A stretch of 24,724 nt of DNA from Thioalkalivibrio sp. (GCA_003555285.1 PWGH01000156.1:1-24724); one strand, 5' to 3'. Positions 7,141 through 15,078 are shown, counted from the first letter of the stretch. The notes: generated by a model not told the origin, from the sequence alone. A program made the numbers and translations.

Positions 7141-7893
7141 ATGCGACCACGATCGCGCAGCATCCCCGCGGTTCCGTACCCGCAGGTTCCGGGCCCGCAG
7201 GTTCCGGGTTCGGTCACCCGCGGGTGCGCCGGAACGGCAGTGCGATCACGCGCGAGGGTCGGGTGGATACGCGCTCCCGCATCGATCGTCGGGCCGATGG
7301 CCACGATCATGGTCCTGGTCGTCTTCGCGGCCTGCTCGCCGCGCCCGGAAACCCTGTCGCCGCTCGCCTCCGACGCCGTCCTGCTGGCCTTTGGCGACAG
7401 CCTGACCGCCGGCACCGGGGCCGCCAGCGATCAGGACTACCCGGCCCGCCTGGAGACCTTGTCCGGACGCCGGGTGATCAATGCCGGGGTCCCCGGGGAG
7501 ATCGCACGGGATGGCCTGGCCCGGCTACCCGGGATGCTCGATGCGCATCAACCCGATTTGTTGCTGCTGATTCATGGCGGCAACGACCTGCTGCGCCGGG
7601 GCGACCGCGAGCAGATCCGAGCCCAGTTGTCCGCGATGGTCACAACGGCCCACGAGCGCGGCATCCAGGTGCTGCTGGTGGCCGTCCCCGCCCCCACGCT
7701 GGTGCGCCTGCGCAGCGAGCCCTTGTACGCCGACATCGGCCGGGAACACGGCATACCGGTGGAGAACCAGGCCCTGGCGCACATCCTGTCGCGAGAGGCC
7801 CTGAAGGCCGACCCGATCCATCCGAATGCCGAGGGCTATCGCTATCTGGCCGAGCGCATTCACGCGCTGCTGATCGACGCCGGGGCGTGGTAA
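7141..7893 (+). CDS. GDSL/SGNH-family esterase (arylesterase/TesA-like), probable lipoprotein
   Basis: A periplasmic or lipid-anchored hydrolase of the TesA/arylesterase group. All four SGNH blocks are present: block I FGDSLTAGTG (nucleophile Ser), block II Gly in NAGVPGE, block III Asn in HGGNDLL, and block V DPIHPNAEGY with the catalytic Asp and His. The core starts at about residue 80 of 250. VVFAAC just before it is a plausible lipobox. The ATG at 7141 has the best ribosome site (AGGAAA, 8 bases away) but gives an unusually long basic N-terminus containing PQVPGPQVPG. A GTG at 7240 or the ATG at 7297 would give a normal lipoprotein signal. The gene is convergent with betT. Confidence 0.82.
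   Translation: MRPRSRSIPAVPYPQVPGPQVPGSVTRGCAGTAVRSRARVGWIRAPASIVGPMATIMVLVVFAACSPRPETLSPLASDAVLLAFGDSLTAGTGAASDQDYPARLETLSGRRVINAGVPGEIARDGLARLPGMLDAHQPDLLLLIHGGNDLLRRGDREQIRAQLSAMVTTAHERGIQVLLVAVPAPTLVRLRSEPLYADIGREHGIPVENQALAHILSREALKADPIHPNAEGYRYLAERIHALLIDAGAW
7179..7208 (+). repeat. Two tandem 15-base repeats
   Basis: CCCGCAGGTTCCGGG occurs twice head to tail at 7179-7193 and 7194-7208, encoding the PQVPGPQVPG stretch if the upstream esterase start is used. The unit is a multiple of three, so copy changes keep the frame. Confidence 0.85.
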
Positions 7894-7918
7894 CGACGGA
7901 CCGCGTGGCGGCCCGTCG
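7894..7918. terminator. Hairpin between convergent esterase and betT
   Basis: CGACGGACCGC and GCGGCCCGTCG form an 11-bp stem with one mismatch and a GTG loop, immediately after the esterase TAA and 26 bases beyond the betT stop. A shared terminator is likely from position, although there is no U-tract. Confidence 0.5.
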
Positions 7919-7944
7919 CACAGCGCCGATCACTCCGCGTTCCG

Positions 7945-9927
7945 CTAGCGCATCGCGGCCAGGAAGTGCATGTGCCGCTCGTACTGTTCGAGGACATCGT
8001 TGATCACATCCTCCTTGCGCCAGCCCATCACGTCGTAGTCCTGGCCGCCTTCCTTCAGGTGCACCTCGGCGCGGTAGTATTTCAGCTGCTCGAGGCGATT
8101 CTCGCGGGTATCGCGCATCACGAAGGTCGGTGGCTCGTAGGCGCGTGGGCGCACCGAGTAGAAGAAATCGATCTCCTCGCCATGGCGCACCTCCAGCCAG
8201 ACCCGACCGTCCTCACCCTCACTGATCTCCGCCGGGATCTTCTGCTTGCGCAGTTCGTCGGCGACCTCCGACAAAGCGGGCTTGACCGTCTCCTGGATGA
8301 AGCGCACCACCTCGCCGCGCTTGGGCTGATGCACCATCGCGCGGATCCGGTTCTTCCAGGCGGCCGCCGGGCCACTGGGGGTCATCCGTGCATCGCGCAG
8401 GCTGCTGCGTTTCACACCCTCGACGCGCAGCGCCGTGAGCAGGCCCCAACACATCACGATCATGATGATGGTGAAGGGCAATGCACTGGCGATCGTCGCC
8501 GTCTGCAAGGCCGCAAGACCACCCGCGATCAACAAGGCAGCGGCCACGATGCCTTCGACGATGGCCCAGAAGATCCGTTGCCAGGCCGGGCTGGCGTCCT
8601 GCCCCCCCGAGGTCAGGATGTCCACCACCAGCGATCCGGAGTCGGAGGACGTCACGAAGAAGGTGATCACCAGAACGGTTGCGATCGTGGCCATCAGGCC
8701 GGATAGCGGCAGGTGCTCGAAGAACTGGAACAGCGCCACCGAGGTGTCGGCCGCGACCGCATCCGCCAGCCCGGCGATCCCTTCGATCATGATCATGTGG
8801 ATAGCCGTATTGCCGAAGAAGGTCATCCACATCAAGGTGAAACCGAGCGGGACCAGCAGCACGCCGACCACGAATTCGCGGATGGTGCGCCCCCGCGAGA
8901 CCCGGGCGATAAACATGCCGACGAAGGGGGCCCAGGCGATCCACCACCCCCAGTAGAACAGGGTCCAGCCCCCAATCCAGTCGGTCGGCTCATAGGCGTA
9001 GAGGTTGAAGGTCATGTAGAACAGATTGGAGACGTAGTTGCCGGTGTTCTGCACCAGGGTTTGGAACAGGAACACCGTCGGCCCGGCAACCAGTACAAAG
9101 GCCAACAGGCTACCCGCCAGGATCATGTTGAGGACCGACAGGCGGCGGATACCCGCATCCAGTCCCAGACCCACCGAGATGGTCGCGATCGCCGTGATCA
9201 CTGCGATCAACACGACCTGGATGGTCACCGTGCTGGGCACCCCGAACAGGTATTCGAGGCCGGAGTTGATCTGGATGACCCCGAAACCCAGCGAAGTCGC
9301 GACCCCGAAGATCGTGCCGAGCACCGCAAAGGTATCGACGATGTGCCCGATCGGCCCGTAGATCCGCTCGCCGATCAGCGGGTATAGCGAGGAACGGATG
9401 GTCAGCGGCAGGCCATGACGAAAGGCGAAGTAGGCCAACGACATCGCCACCACCGCATAGATCGCCCAGGCGTGGATGCCCCAGTGGAAGAAGGTGATGC
9501 GCATCGCCTGACGCGCGGCCTCGACCGTCTCCGGATCGCCCACCGGGGGCGTGACGAAGTGCATCACCGGCTCGGCGACCCCGAAGAACATCAGACCGAT
9601 ACCCATTCCGGCCGAAAACAGCATCGCAAACCAGGAGCCGTAGGTGTAATCGGGTTCGCTGTGATCCGGTCCCAGCTTGATGCGGCCGAAGCCGGAGACC
9701 GCCAGCCCGATCACGAAGACGACGAAACCGGCGACGGCCAACACGTAGAACCAGCCCACCGACTCGATGATCCACGCCTGCACCGCACTGAACAGCAGCC
9801 CCGCCGGCCCGGTGAACAGGGCGGCAAAGAGCACCAATACAAGGGTCAGACCCGCTGAAGCGAAGAAGACCGGCGGGTTGATCTGGATTCGCGGGGCGCG
9901 GTCTTGTTGCGTGTCGGGCGTAGCCAC
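7945..9927 (-). CDS. betT: BCCT-family choline/betaine transporter, BetT type
   Basis: An inner-membrane secondary carrier that brings in choline (or a related betaine) for osmoprotection. The 660-residue protein has about twelve membrane segments. It contains the glycine-rich GMGIGLMFFGVAEP (near residue 110) and the family signature YWGWWIAWAPFVGMFIARVS (around residues 320-345). A long C-terminal cytoplasmic tail of about 150 residues (from about residue 510) is characteristic of BetT and absent from shorter BCCT members; it senses osmotic stress in that family. I use the GTG at 9927-9925 because a strong GAGGTGA ribosome site precedes it by 7 bases; a TTG at 9990 is the only longer option. 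No betA, betB or betI gene lies in the window, so choline oxidation must be encoded elsewhere. Choline is inferred from the tail. Confidence 0.92.
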   Translation of the reverse strand: MATPDTQQDRAPRIQINPPVFFASAGLTLVLVLFAALFTGPAGLLFSAVQAWIIESVGWFYVLAVAGFVVFVIGLAVSGFGRIKLGPDHSEPDYTYGSWFAMLFSAGMGIGLMFFGVAEPVMHFVTPPVGDPETVEAARQAMRITFFHWGIHAWAIYAVVAMSLAYFAFRHGLPLTIRSSLYPLIGERIYGPIGHIVDTFAVLGTIFGVATSLGFGVIQINSGLEYLFGVPSTVTIQVVLIAVITAIATISVGLGLDAGIRRLSVLNMILAGSLLAFVLVAGPTVFLFQTLVQNTGNYVSNLFYMTFNLYAYEPTDWIGGWTLFYWGWWIAWAPFVGMFIARVSRGRTIREFVVGVLLVPLGFTLMWMTFFGNTAIHMIMIEGIAGLADAVAADTSVALFQFFEHLPLSGLMATIATVLVITFFVTSSDSGSLVVDILTSGGQDASPAWQRIFWAIVEGIVAAALLIAGGLAALQTATIASALPFTIIMIVMCWGLLTALRVEGVKRSSLRDARMTPSGPAAAWKNRIRAMVHQPKRGEVVRFIQETVKPALSEVADELRKQKIPAEISEGEDGRVWLEVRHGEEIDFFYSVRPRAYEPPTFVMRDTRENRLEQLKYYRAEVHLKEGGQDYDVMGWRKEDVINDVLEQYERHMHFLAAMR

Positions 9928-10190
9928 GGCAGTCTCACCTCGGGATTGGTCCTGTGGGGTCGAACGGCCGAAGGGCCGAAGGCTACTCAAACACGAACCC
10001 CGGTGATCGGCAAGTCTACCCGGGGGTCCATCGAGCCACTGATAGCCACCGATTCCCTCCTCCTTCCGGCTCCACCGGGAGGCACGGATTTGGATTCAGG
10101 CCTGCAGCGGATGACCGCGCAGAGCATCACGGCGTTTCCTTGGCGAGGCCGCCTGAGTATGATACCCGGCAACTCCGGGATGGATGAGTG
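9928..10190. other. Divergent intergenic region between betT and the orphan exported protein (263 bases)
   Basis: No coding or RNA gene is recognised. TATGAT at 10158-10163, 28 bases before the orphan start, is a plausible -10 element on the plus strand, but there is no good -35. No clear operator palindrome for a BetI-like regulator was found. Confidence 0.45.
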
Positions 10191-11078
10191 ATGATGGTGG
10201 TGATGACCCACAGGATGATCGGCCCCCTGGTGCTGGCATGCCTTGCGCTCGGGGTCAGCCAAGCGGCGTGGCCGGTTTGGGACCCTCGCACCGTTGCCGG
10301 CGACAGCACCACCGAGGACCGGGCCGCGGCGGGCCGGCATGGACTGCTGCACGTTCAGGATCGGGGCTCCCCGGGGTCGACCTTTCGCGGACGCCCGGAA
10401 TTTCCGCCGGCCGACCACCTCTTCGAGATCGACGGGACCCGTTCGGCACCGGCCAACCCCTGGCCGCACGGGGCGCCCTGGAGCCCGCCCGGACCGGCGA
10501 CACCGTCGGCCACGCGCGGACACCCTGCACCCAGTGTCACGCCGCGGGGTTTCGCACCCCCGACGGCCAGCGATCGACCGCCGGCATCACGCGAATACGG
10601 GATACCGCGATCCAGCGGTACACCGGCCCGCGAAGGCGCGGTCTGGGGTGCTACGCGGGGTGACAGCCAGAGCCACAGCCGGGGCGATCCTTGGGGCGAC
10701 CCTTGGAGTGACAGCCGCGGCGATCCCTGGAGTGACAACCGCGGCGATCCTTGGGGCGAAACCCGGGGCGATCCGCGTTGGACGCAACCACCGCACGACG
10801 ATGCACGGGGGGCCGAGCATGCCTGGCCCACCGCGCCATCCGGTCGTTTCCTGACCCACCCGGAATTCCACCCGGATCATCGGCCCACCCACGACTATCC
10901 CGCGCCCCACGCCCCGCGATCCGGCGACACCTACGGCAGCCACCCCGGCCAACTCGAGTTCGCGCCTCGTTGGGACGATACCCATGATTCGCAATGGGGT
11001 CCCGCCCGATCAGAGCCCGGGGGCTTCGGCTCACCCACAGGCGGCCCGGCGGGCCGGGGCTTCGAACGCCCACGCTGA
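10191..11078 (+). CDS. Unrecognised exported low-complexity protein with RGD-containing repeats
   Basis: I do not recognise the family. The protein of about 295 residues begins with several possible starts (GTG 10188, ATG 10191, 10194, 10203) and a signal peptide (IGPLVLACLALGVSQA, then AWPVWDP). The mature part is rich in Pro, Gly, Arg, Asp and His and probably disordered. Residues about 156-197 hold five RGD triplets in units such as SRGDPWSD, NRGDPWGE and TRGDP. The C-terminus is His/Pro-rich and ends GRGFERPR. Between about 10495 and 10650 this frame has weak third-position GC, while the next frame has strong GC3 and a CTQCH motif, so frameshifts are possible. It is divergent from betT and ends before a strong shared hairpin. 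Function unknown. Confidence 0.55.
   Translation: MMVVMTHRMIGPLVLACLALGVSQAAWPVWDPRTVAGDSTTEDRAAAGRHGLLHVQDRGSPGSTFRGRPEFPPADHLFEIDGTRSAPANPWPHGAPWSPPGPATPSATRGHPAPSVTPRGFAPPTASDRPPASREYGIPRSSGTPAREGAVWGATRGDSQSHSRGDPWGDPWSDSRGDPWSDNRGDPWGETRGDPRWTQPPHDDARGAEHAWPTAPSGRFLTHPEFHPDHRPTHDYPAPHAPRSGDTYGSHPGQLEFAPRWDDTHDSQWGPARSEPGGFGSPTGGPAGRGFERPR
10656..10785 (+). repeat. Imperfect 24-base coding repeats (RGDPW units)
   Basis: Degenerate copies built from CGCGGCGATCC(C/T)TGG followed by AGTGACA or GGCGAA recur through this stretch, giving about five RGD-containing units in the orphan exported protein. Unit length is a multiple of three where clear, so copy number can vary without changing frame. 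Confidence 0.75.
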
Positions 11079-11091
11079 GCCGCACCGACAC

Positions 11092-11122
11092 CCGCCGCCG
11101 AAGCCGCGGCTTCGGCGGGCGG
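11092..11122. terminator. Strong hairpin between convergent orphan gene and DUF938 gene
   Basis: A perfect 20-base palindrome (GCCGAAGCCGCGGCTTCGGC, 11097-11116) extends by two more pairs and, past a one-base bulge, three more. It lies 13 bases after the orphan stop and 12 bases beyond the DUF938 stop. Best read as a bidirectional terminator. Confidence 0.6.
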
Positions 11123-11134
11123 CGATCAGGGGCC

Positions 11135-11746
11135 TTAGCGCTCCTCTCCCGGCGCCTCGACGCGATGCCAGATCAGGGTCAGGTTGTCGGCGGGCATCGG
11201 CACGGTGGCAGCCAAAACCAGGCCCTGGGGCAAGGCCTCCCGGCGCAAGTCATCGAGGTCGCGCACGCCCATGCCGGGATCCCGTTGCCGCAGGGCCTGA
11301 TCGAAGACCACGTTGGAACGACCGGTATGCTGGCCGCCGATCGAGAACGGGCCATACATCGCGAACACCCCGCCCACGCGAAGCCGCTGACCAACCCCGG
11401 CCAGGGTCGCCAGGACCTGCGGCCAATGCATGATGTGCGCGGTGTTCGCGGTGAACACATAGTCGAAGGAATCCTGCGGCCACGCCTCGCGGACATCGAG
11501 CACCCGAGTGGGCTGCAGGTTGTCGAGCCCCGCGTCGATGCGCCAGGCCTCGATCCCCGGCACATGCGGCCGGACATCGCTGGGCTGCCAGATCAAGTGC
11601 GGCAGCCGGGCGGCGAAGTACACCGCATGCTGACCCGTACCGCTACCGATCTCGAGCACCCGCCCCGGTTGCTCGAACCGCTCCCGCAGCACCTGCAGAA
11701 TGGGCTCCTGATTCTGTTCGGCCGATTCGGCAAAGGGTTTATGCAT
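11135..11746 (-). CDS. DUF938-family SAM-dependent methyltransferase
   Basis: The 203-residue cytoplasmic protein opens with KPFAESAEQNQEPILQVL and has the SAM-binding motif VLEIGSGTGQHAVYFA (about residues 30-45). It also has WQPSDVRPH and YGPFSIGGQHT. These features are diagnostic for the DUF938 family, a class I methyltransferase fold whose substrate is not established. The ATG lies three bases after the pgi stop, so the gene is almost certainly co-transcribed with pgi and translationally coupled. Nothing in the sequence ties it to sugar metabolism. Confidence 0.88.
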   Translation of the reverse strand: MHKPFAESAEQNQEPILQVLRERFEQPGRVLEIGSGTGQHAVYFAARLPHLIWQPSDVRPHVPGIEAWRIDAGLDNLQPTRVLDVREAWPQDSFDYVFTANTAHIMHWPQVLATLAGVGQRLRVGGVFAMYGPFSIGGQHTGRSNVVFDQALRQRDPGMGVRDLDDLRREALPQGLVLAATVPMPADNLTLIWHRVEAPGEER

Positions 11747-11749
11747 CGC

Positions 11750-13417
11750 TCAAGCCTCGGGCAGCCGGTCGCGCAGCCAGTCGATGGTCGCCTGCGTCGC
11801 AGGGTCGTGGGCGTGACCGGGGGTTCCCGGCTGAAAATCCTCGAGCACGCGTCCGGCGAGTTGCTTGCCCAATTCCACGCCCCACTGATCGAAGGCGTTG
11901 ATGCCCCAGATCGTGGCCAATAGATAAATCTTGTGCTCGTAGAGCGCAATCAGCGCACCCAGCGACTGGGGCTCGAGGTGCTTGAGCAGAATCACGGTGC
12001 TCGGCCGGTTGCCGGGAAAACTCCGGTGCGGCGCGAGCCGGGTTACTTCATCCGGTGCCAGACCCTCCGCCGCCATCTCGGCCGCGGCCTCGTCCCGGGT
12101 CTTGCCCATGGCCAGGGCCTCGGCCTGGGCGACCAGGTTGGCGAGCAGGATGGGATGATGTTCCGGCAGATCATGTTCCGGGCGCGCGACACCGATGAAT
12201 TCGGTGGGCGCCCAGCGTGTACCCTGGTGCAGCAACTGGTAGAAGGCATGCTGGCCGTCAGTGCCCACCGCACCCCAGACCAGAGTGCCCGTGTCCTCGC
12301 TCGCCGGGCTGCCGTCGTGGCGCACCGACTTGCCGAGGCTCTCCATCTCCGCCTGCTGCAGGTAGGACGGCAGCAACTTCAGGCGTTCGTCGTAGGGCAG
12401 CACGACCCGTGCGCAGGCACTCAGCAGGTTGTGGTTCCAGATATCGACCAGAGCCATCCGGATGGCGGCATTCACCGACGCCGGCTGGGTGAGCACGTGC
12501 TGGTCCATCGCATGCGCCCCGGCGAGAAAGGCGCGAAAGCCGTCCATGCCGAGCGCCAGCGCGATCGGCAGGCCGATCGCGGACCACACCGAATAGCGTC
12601 CGCCGACCCAGTCCCAGAAGCCGAACATGTTGCGGGTGTCGATGCCGAATTCCGCCACGCGCTCCGCACTCGTGGACACGGCGACGAAGTGACGCGCCAC
12701 CGCCTCGGGATGCTCGGTATGGCGCAGCAGCCAGGCCCGTGCCGAGCGGGCATTGGTCAGGGTCTCCTGGGTGCCGAAGGTCTTGGACGCGATCACGAAC
12801 AGGGTGGTTTCGGGGTCCACGACATCGAGCACCCCGGCCAGCGCCGCCCCGTCGATGTTGGACACGAAGTGCATCTGCAGCGGCTCCCCATCGGCCGCCG
12901 TCGCGGCAAAGGGCGCCAGCGCATGGCAGACCATCCGCGGCCCCAGATCAGAACCGCCGATGCCGATGTTCACCACACTGCGGATCGCCCGCCCGGTATA
13001 GCCGACGTGGCGACCGTCGAGCACCCGCTGCACCAGCGCCTCGATCGCATCGAGGACTGCATGCACCGGGCCGACCACGTCTTCGCCGTCCAATCGGAAC
13101 GCCGCGTCCCGCGGCAGGCGCAAGACCGTATGCAGGGCCGGGCGGTCCTCGGTGGTGTTCACATGCGCCCCCGCGTGCTGGCGCTCCAGGGCCCCGGCGA
13201 GCCCGGCGGCCTCGGCCAGCGCGTACAGGGCGTCCCAGGCCGGGCCATCCAGGCGCTGCCGGCTCCAGTCCAGGCGCAATCCCGCCGCCTCCAGCACATC
13301 GCGGTCCACCCGCCCCGGGTCGTCGGGGAATAGCGCACGCAAGGAAACCGTCTGCAAACGATCGCGGGCTTCTGCCAACAGCGGCCAAGGGAGGGAACGG
13401 GCTTCCGGCAAGGACAT
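11750..13417 (-). CDS. pgi: Glucose-6-phosphate isomerase
   Basis: Interconverts glucose 6-phosphate and fructose 6-phosphate in glycolysis, gluconeogenesis and glycogen supply. The 555-residue protein is the long PGI form. Recognisable blocks include SKTFGTQETLTN, the signature WDWVGGRYSVWSAIG (about residue 265), GTDGQHAFYQLLHQGT, EHHPILLANLVAQ with the ring-opening His, and FDQWGVELGKQLA with the conserved Lys. The start at 13417 has an AGGAGA site 5 bases upstream; a longer frame to 13477 would run into the tandem repeats. Odd point: in the block normally written WGEPGTNGQ this protein reads WGAVGTDGQ, so the usual catalytic Glu is Ala383. It is divergent from glgA across a repeat-bearing region. 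Confidence 0.95.
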   Translation of the reverse strand: MSLPEARSLPWPLLAEARDRLQTVSLRALFPDDPGRVDRDVLEAAGLRLDWSRQRLDGPAWDALYALAEAAGLAGALERQHAGAHVNTTEDRPALHTVLRLPRDAAFRLDGEDVVGPVHAVLDAIEALVQRVLDGRHVGYTGRAIRSVVNIGIGGSDLGPRMVCHALAPFAATAADGEPLQMHFVSNIDGAALAGVLDVVDPETTLFVIASKTFGTQETLTNARSARAWLLRHTEHPEAVARHFVAVSTSAERVAEFGIDTRNMFGFWDWVGGRYSVWSAIGLPIALALGMDGFRAFLAGAHAMDQHVLTQPASVNAAIRMALVDIWNHNLLSACARVVLPYDERLKLLPSYLQQAEMESLGKSVRHDGSPASEDTGTLVWGAVGTDGQHAFYQLLHQGTRWAPTEFIGVARPEHDLPEHHPILLANLVAQAEALAMGKTRDEAAAEMAAEGLAPDEVTRLAPHRSFPGNRPSTVILLKHLEPQSLGALIALYEHKIYLLATIWGINAFDQWGVELGKQLAGRVLEDFQPGTPGHAHDPATQATIDWLRDRLPEA

Positions 13418-13453
13418 GGCATCTCCTGGAGGGTTGGGGGCAACGGATCGACC

Positions 13454-13538
13454 CCGCCTATGATGGACGGGCTCCATGATCGAACAGGCTCTATGATCGA
13501 ACGGGCTCTATGATAAAACGAGACCTATGATAGAACAG
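13454..13538. repeat. Tandem 17-base repeats between divergent pgi and glgA
   Basis: Four contiguous units at 13471-13487, 13488-13504, 13505-13521 and 13522-13538 follow the pattern GCTCTATGATCGAACGG with a few substitutions. A degenerate 16-base unit (13455-13470) precedes them. The 17-base period is not a multiple of three and stops occur in the frames, so it is non-coding. The block sits just upstream of the likely glgA promoter, suggesting a regulatory role. Confidence 0.9.
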
Positions 13539-13540
13539 GC

Positions 13541-13569
13541 AGCACACCGCGCAGCGCCTAACCTACAAT
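13541..13569 (+). promoter_or_regulatory. Candidate glgA promoter
   Basis: TACAAT at 13564-13569 matches the -10 consensus at 5 of 6 positions. With a 17-base spacer the -35 would be AGCACA at 13541-13546 (3 of 6). Transcription would start about 30 bases before the glgA ATG, with the tandem repeats directly upstream of the -35, where an activator would bind. Confidence 0.45.
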
Positions 13570-13605
13570 GGCCGCGGCGGTCAGACAATGCACTTCGGAG
13601 TGGTC

Positions 13606-15057
13606 ATGCGCATCTTGTTCGCGAGCAGTGAAGCCTTTCCCCTGATCAAGACCGGCGGGCTGGGCGATGTCAGTGGCAGCCTGCCCGCGGCACTCGAGCG
13701 ACGACGTCAGGATGTCCGCCTCGTCCTGCCCGGCTATCCCCAGGCTGTCGCTCGACTGGTCAACCCGGTGCGCCGACCCGGCCCCCCGGGGGTCACCTGG
13801 AGCCTGATCGAGGGTCAGCTGCCCGGAACCCCGGTGACGGTGTATCTGATCGACTGGCCCGCCCATTTTCAGCGCGAGGGCGATCCTTACCGCAGCGCCG
13901 GCGGCAACGACTGGTCGGACAACCCGCAGCGCTTTGCCGCCTTTTCCCGTGCGGTCGCCACCCTCGCGCTGGATGCGGCGGGGCTCGATTGGGCCCCCCA
14001 GATTCTGCACCTCAACGATTGGCAAACCGGTCTGGTGCCGGTGTTTCTGCGCGCTGCGCCGCAGCGCCCGGCGACCCTCTTCACCATCCACAACCTGGCC
14101 TACCAGGGGCTGTTCCCGGCCGAGACCCGGCAGGTCCTCGGCTTGAACGAGGATCTGTGGCACATGGAGGCCCTGGAGTTCCATGGACGGCTGTCGTTCA
14201 TGAAGGGGGGGCTGGTGTTCGCGGATCGCATCACCACGGTGTCGCCCACCTATGCCCGGGAGATCCAGACCCCGGGGATGGGCATGGGGCTGGATGGCCT
14301 GCTGCGGGCGCGAGCGGATCACCTGCACGGCATCCTCAACGGCATCGACTACGAGGAATGGAACTCGGAGGCGGACCCGCACCTCGCCGCGCCCTACAGT
14401 GTCCGGGATCTCAGCGGCAAGGCCGTCAACAAGGCGGCGCTGCAACGCGAGCTCGGTCTGCCGATTCGTGCGGATCTGCCGCTGCTCGGCCATGTCGGGC
14501 GCATGGTCGAACAAAAGGGCATCGATCTGCTGCTGGAGGCCTGCGCACCCCTGCTGGCCGCGGGTCGAATTCAACTCGCCCTGGTCGGCAGCGGCAGCCG
14601 GGAATTCGAGGCGAACGCCCTGCATCTGAACGAGGCCCACCCGGATGCCTGCAGCGTTGTCATTGCCTACAACGAGGGGCTGGCCCACCGCGTCGAGGCT
14701 GGCTCGGATGCCTTCCTGATGCCGTCGCGCTTCGAACCCTGCGGGCTGAACCAGATGTACAGCCTGCGCTACGGCACGCCCCCGATCGTCCATGCCACCG
14801 GGGGCTTGGCCGATACCGTGATCGACGCCAACCCGGCCACCCTGGCGGACGGCACGGCGAACGGCTTCTGCTTCCTGCCGGACGACGTTGCCGCACTGAC
14901 CACTGCCCTCGAACGCGCGCTGGCGCTGTTCGCAGAACCCGGACAGGCACACTGGCAGACGATGATGCGCAACGGCATGAACTGCGATCATCGCTGGAGC
15001 CAGAGCTCCGCGGCGTACCTGGATCTCTACCGGGAACTGCGCCCGGGCCACGACTGA
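13606..15057 (+). CDS. glgA: Glycogen synthase (ADP-glucose)
   Basis: Transfers glucose from ADP-glucose to glycogen in the cytoplasm. The 483-residue protein has the GT5 N-terminal motif KTGGLGDVSGSLP with Lys15, as in E. coli. It also has HLNDWQTGLVPVFL, the C-terminal GRMVEQKGIDLLLEA, and the catalytic-end motif PSRFEPCGLNQMYSLRYG with the conserved Glu. The start at 13606 is preferred over an ATG at 13588 because GGAG lies 5 bases upstream and Lys15 numbering then fits the family. No other glg gene is in the window, but pgi is divergently adjacent and ppc follows. Tandem repeats upstream hint at specific control. Confidence 0.96.
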   Translation: MRILFASSEAFPLIKTGGLGDVSGSLPAALERRRQDVRLVLPGYPQAVARLVNPVRRPGPPGVTWSLIEGQLPGTPVTVYLIDWPAHFQREGDPYRSAGGNDWSDNPQRFAAFSRAVATLALDAAGLDWAPQILHLNDWQTGLVPVFLRAAPQRPATLFTIHNLAYQGLFPAETRQVLGLNEDLWHMEALEFHGRLSFMKGGLVFADRITTVSPTYAREIQTPGMGMGLDGLLRARADHLHGILNGIDYEEWNSEADPHLAAPYSVRDLSGKAVNKAALQRELGLPIRADLPLLGHVGRMVEQKGIDLLLEACAPLLAAGRIQLALVGSGSREFEANALHLNEAHPDACSVVIAYNEGLAHRVEAGSDAFLMPSRFEPCGLNQMYSLRYGTPPIVHATGGLADTVIDANPATLADGTANGFCFLPDDVAALTTALERALALFAEPGQAHWQTMMRNGMNCDHRWSQSSAAYLDLYRELRPGHD

Positions 15058-15078
15058 TCACCGAAGCGAGCGGGCATC

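Noticed and set aside
10656..10785. RGD triplets as host-integrin ligands
   Set aside because: The triplets arise from a GC-rich 24-base repeat, and nothing else in the window suggests a host-associated lifestyle.
10355..10831. Repetitive minus-strand frame opposite the orphan exported protein
   Set aside because: The repeats are open on both strands because of base composition; only the plus strand has a signal peptide and start context.
13454..13538. CRISPR array
   Set aside because: The 17-base units are contiguous with no spacers, and no cas genes are present.
13454..13538. Replication origin iterons
   Set aside because: There is no replication initiator gene, DnaA-box cluster or AT-rich unwinding region next to the repeats; the neighbours are pgi and glgA.
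13558..15051. Long minus-strand frame opposite glgA
   Set aside because: It mirrors a well-conserved glycogen synthase and has no independent motif or ribosome site.
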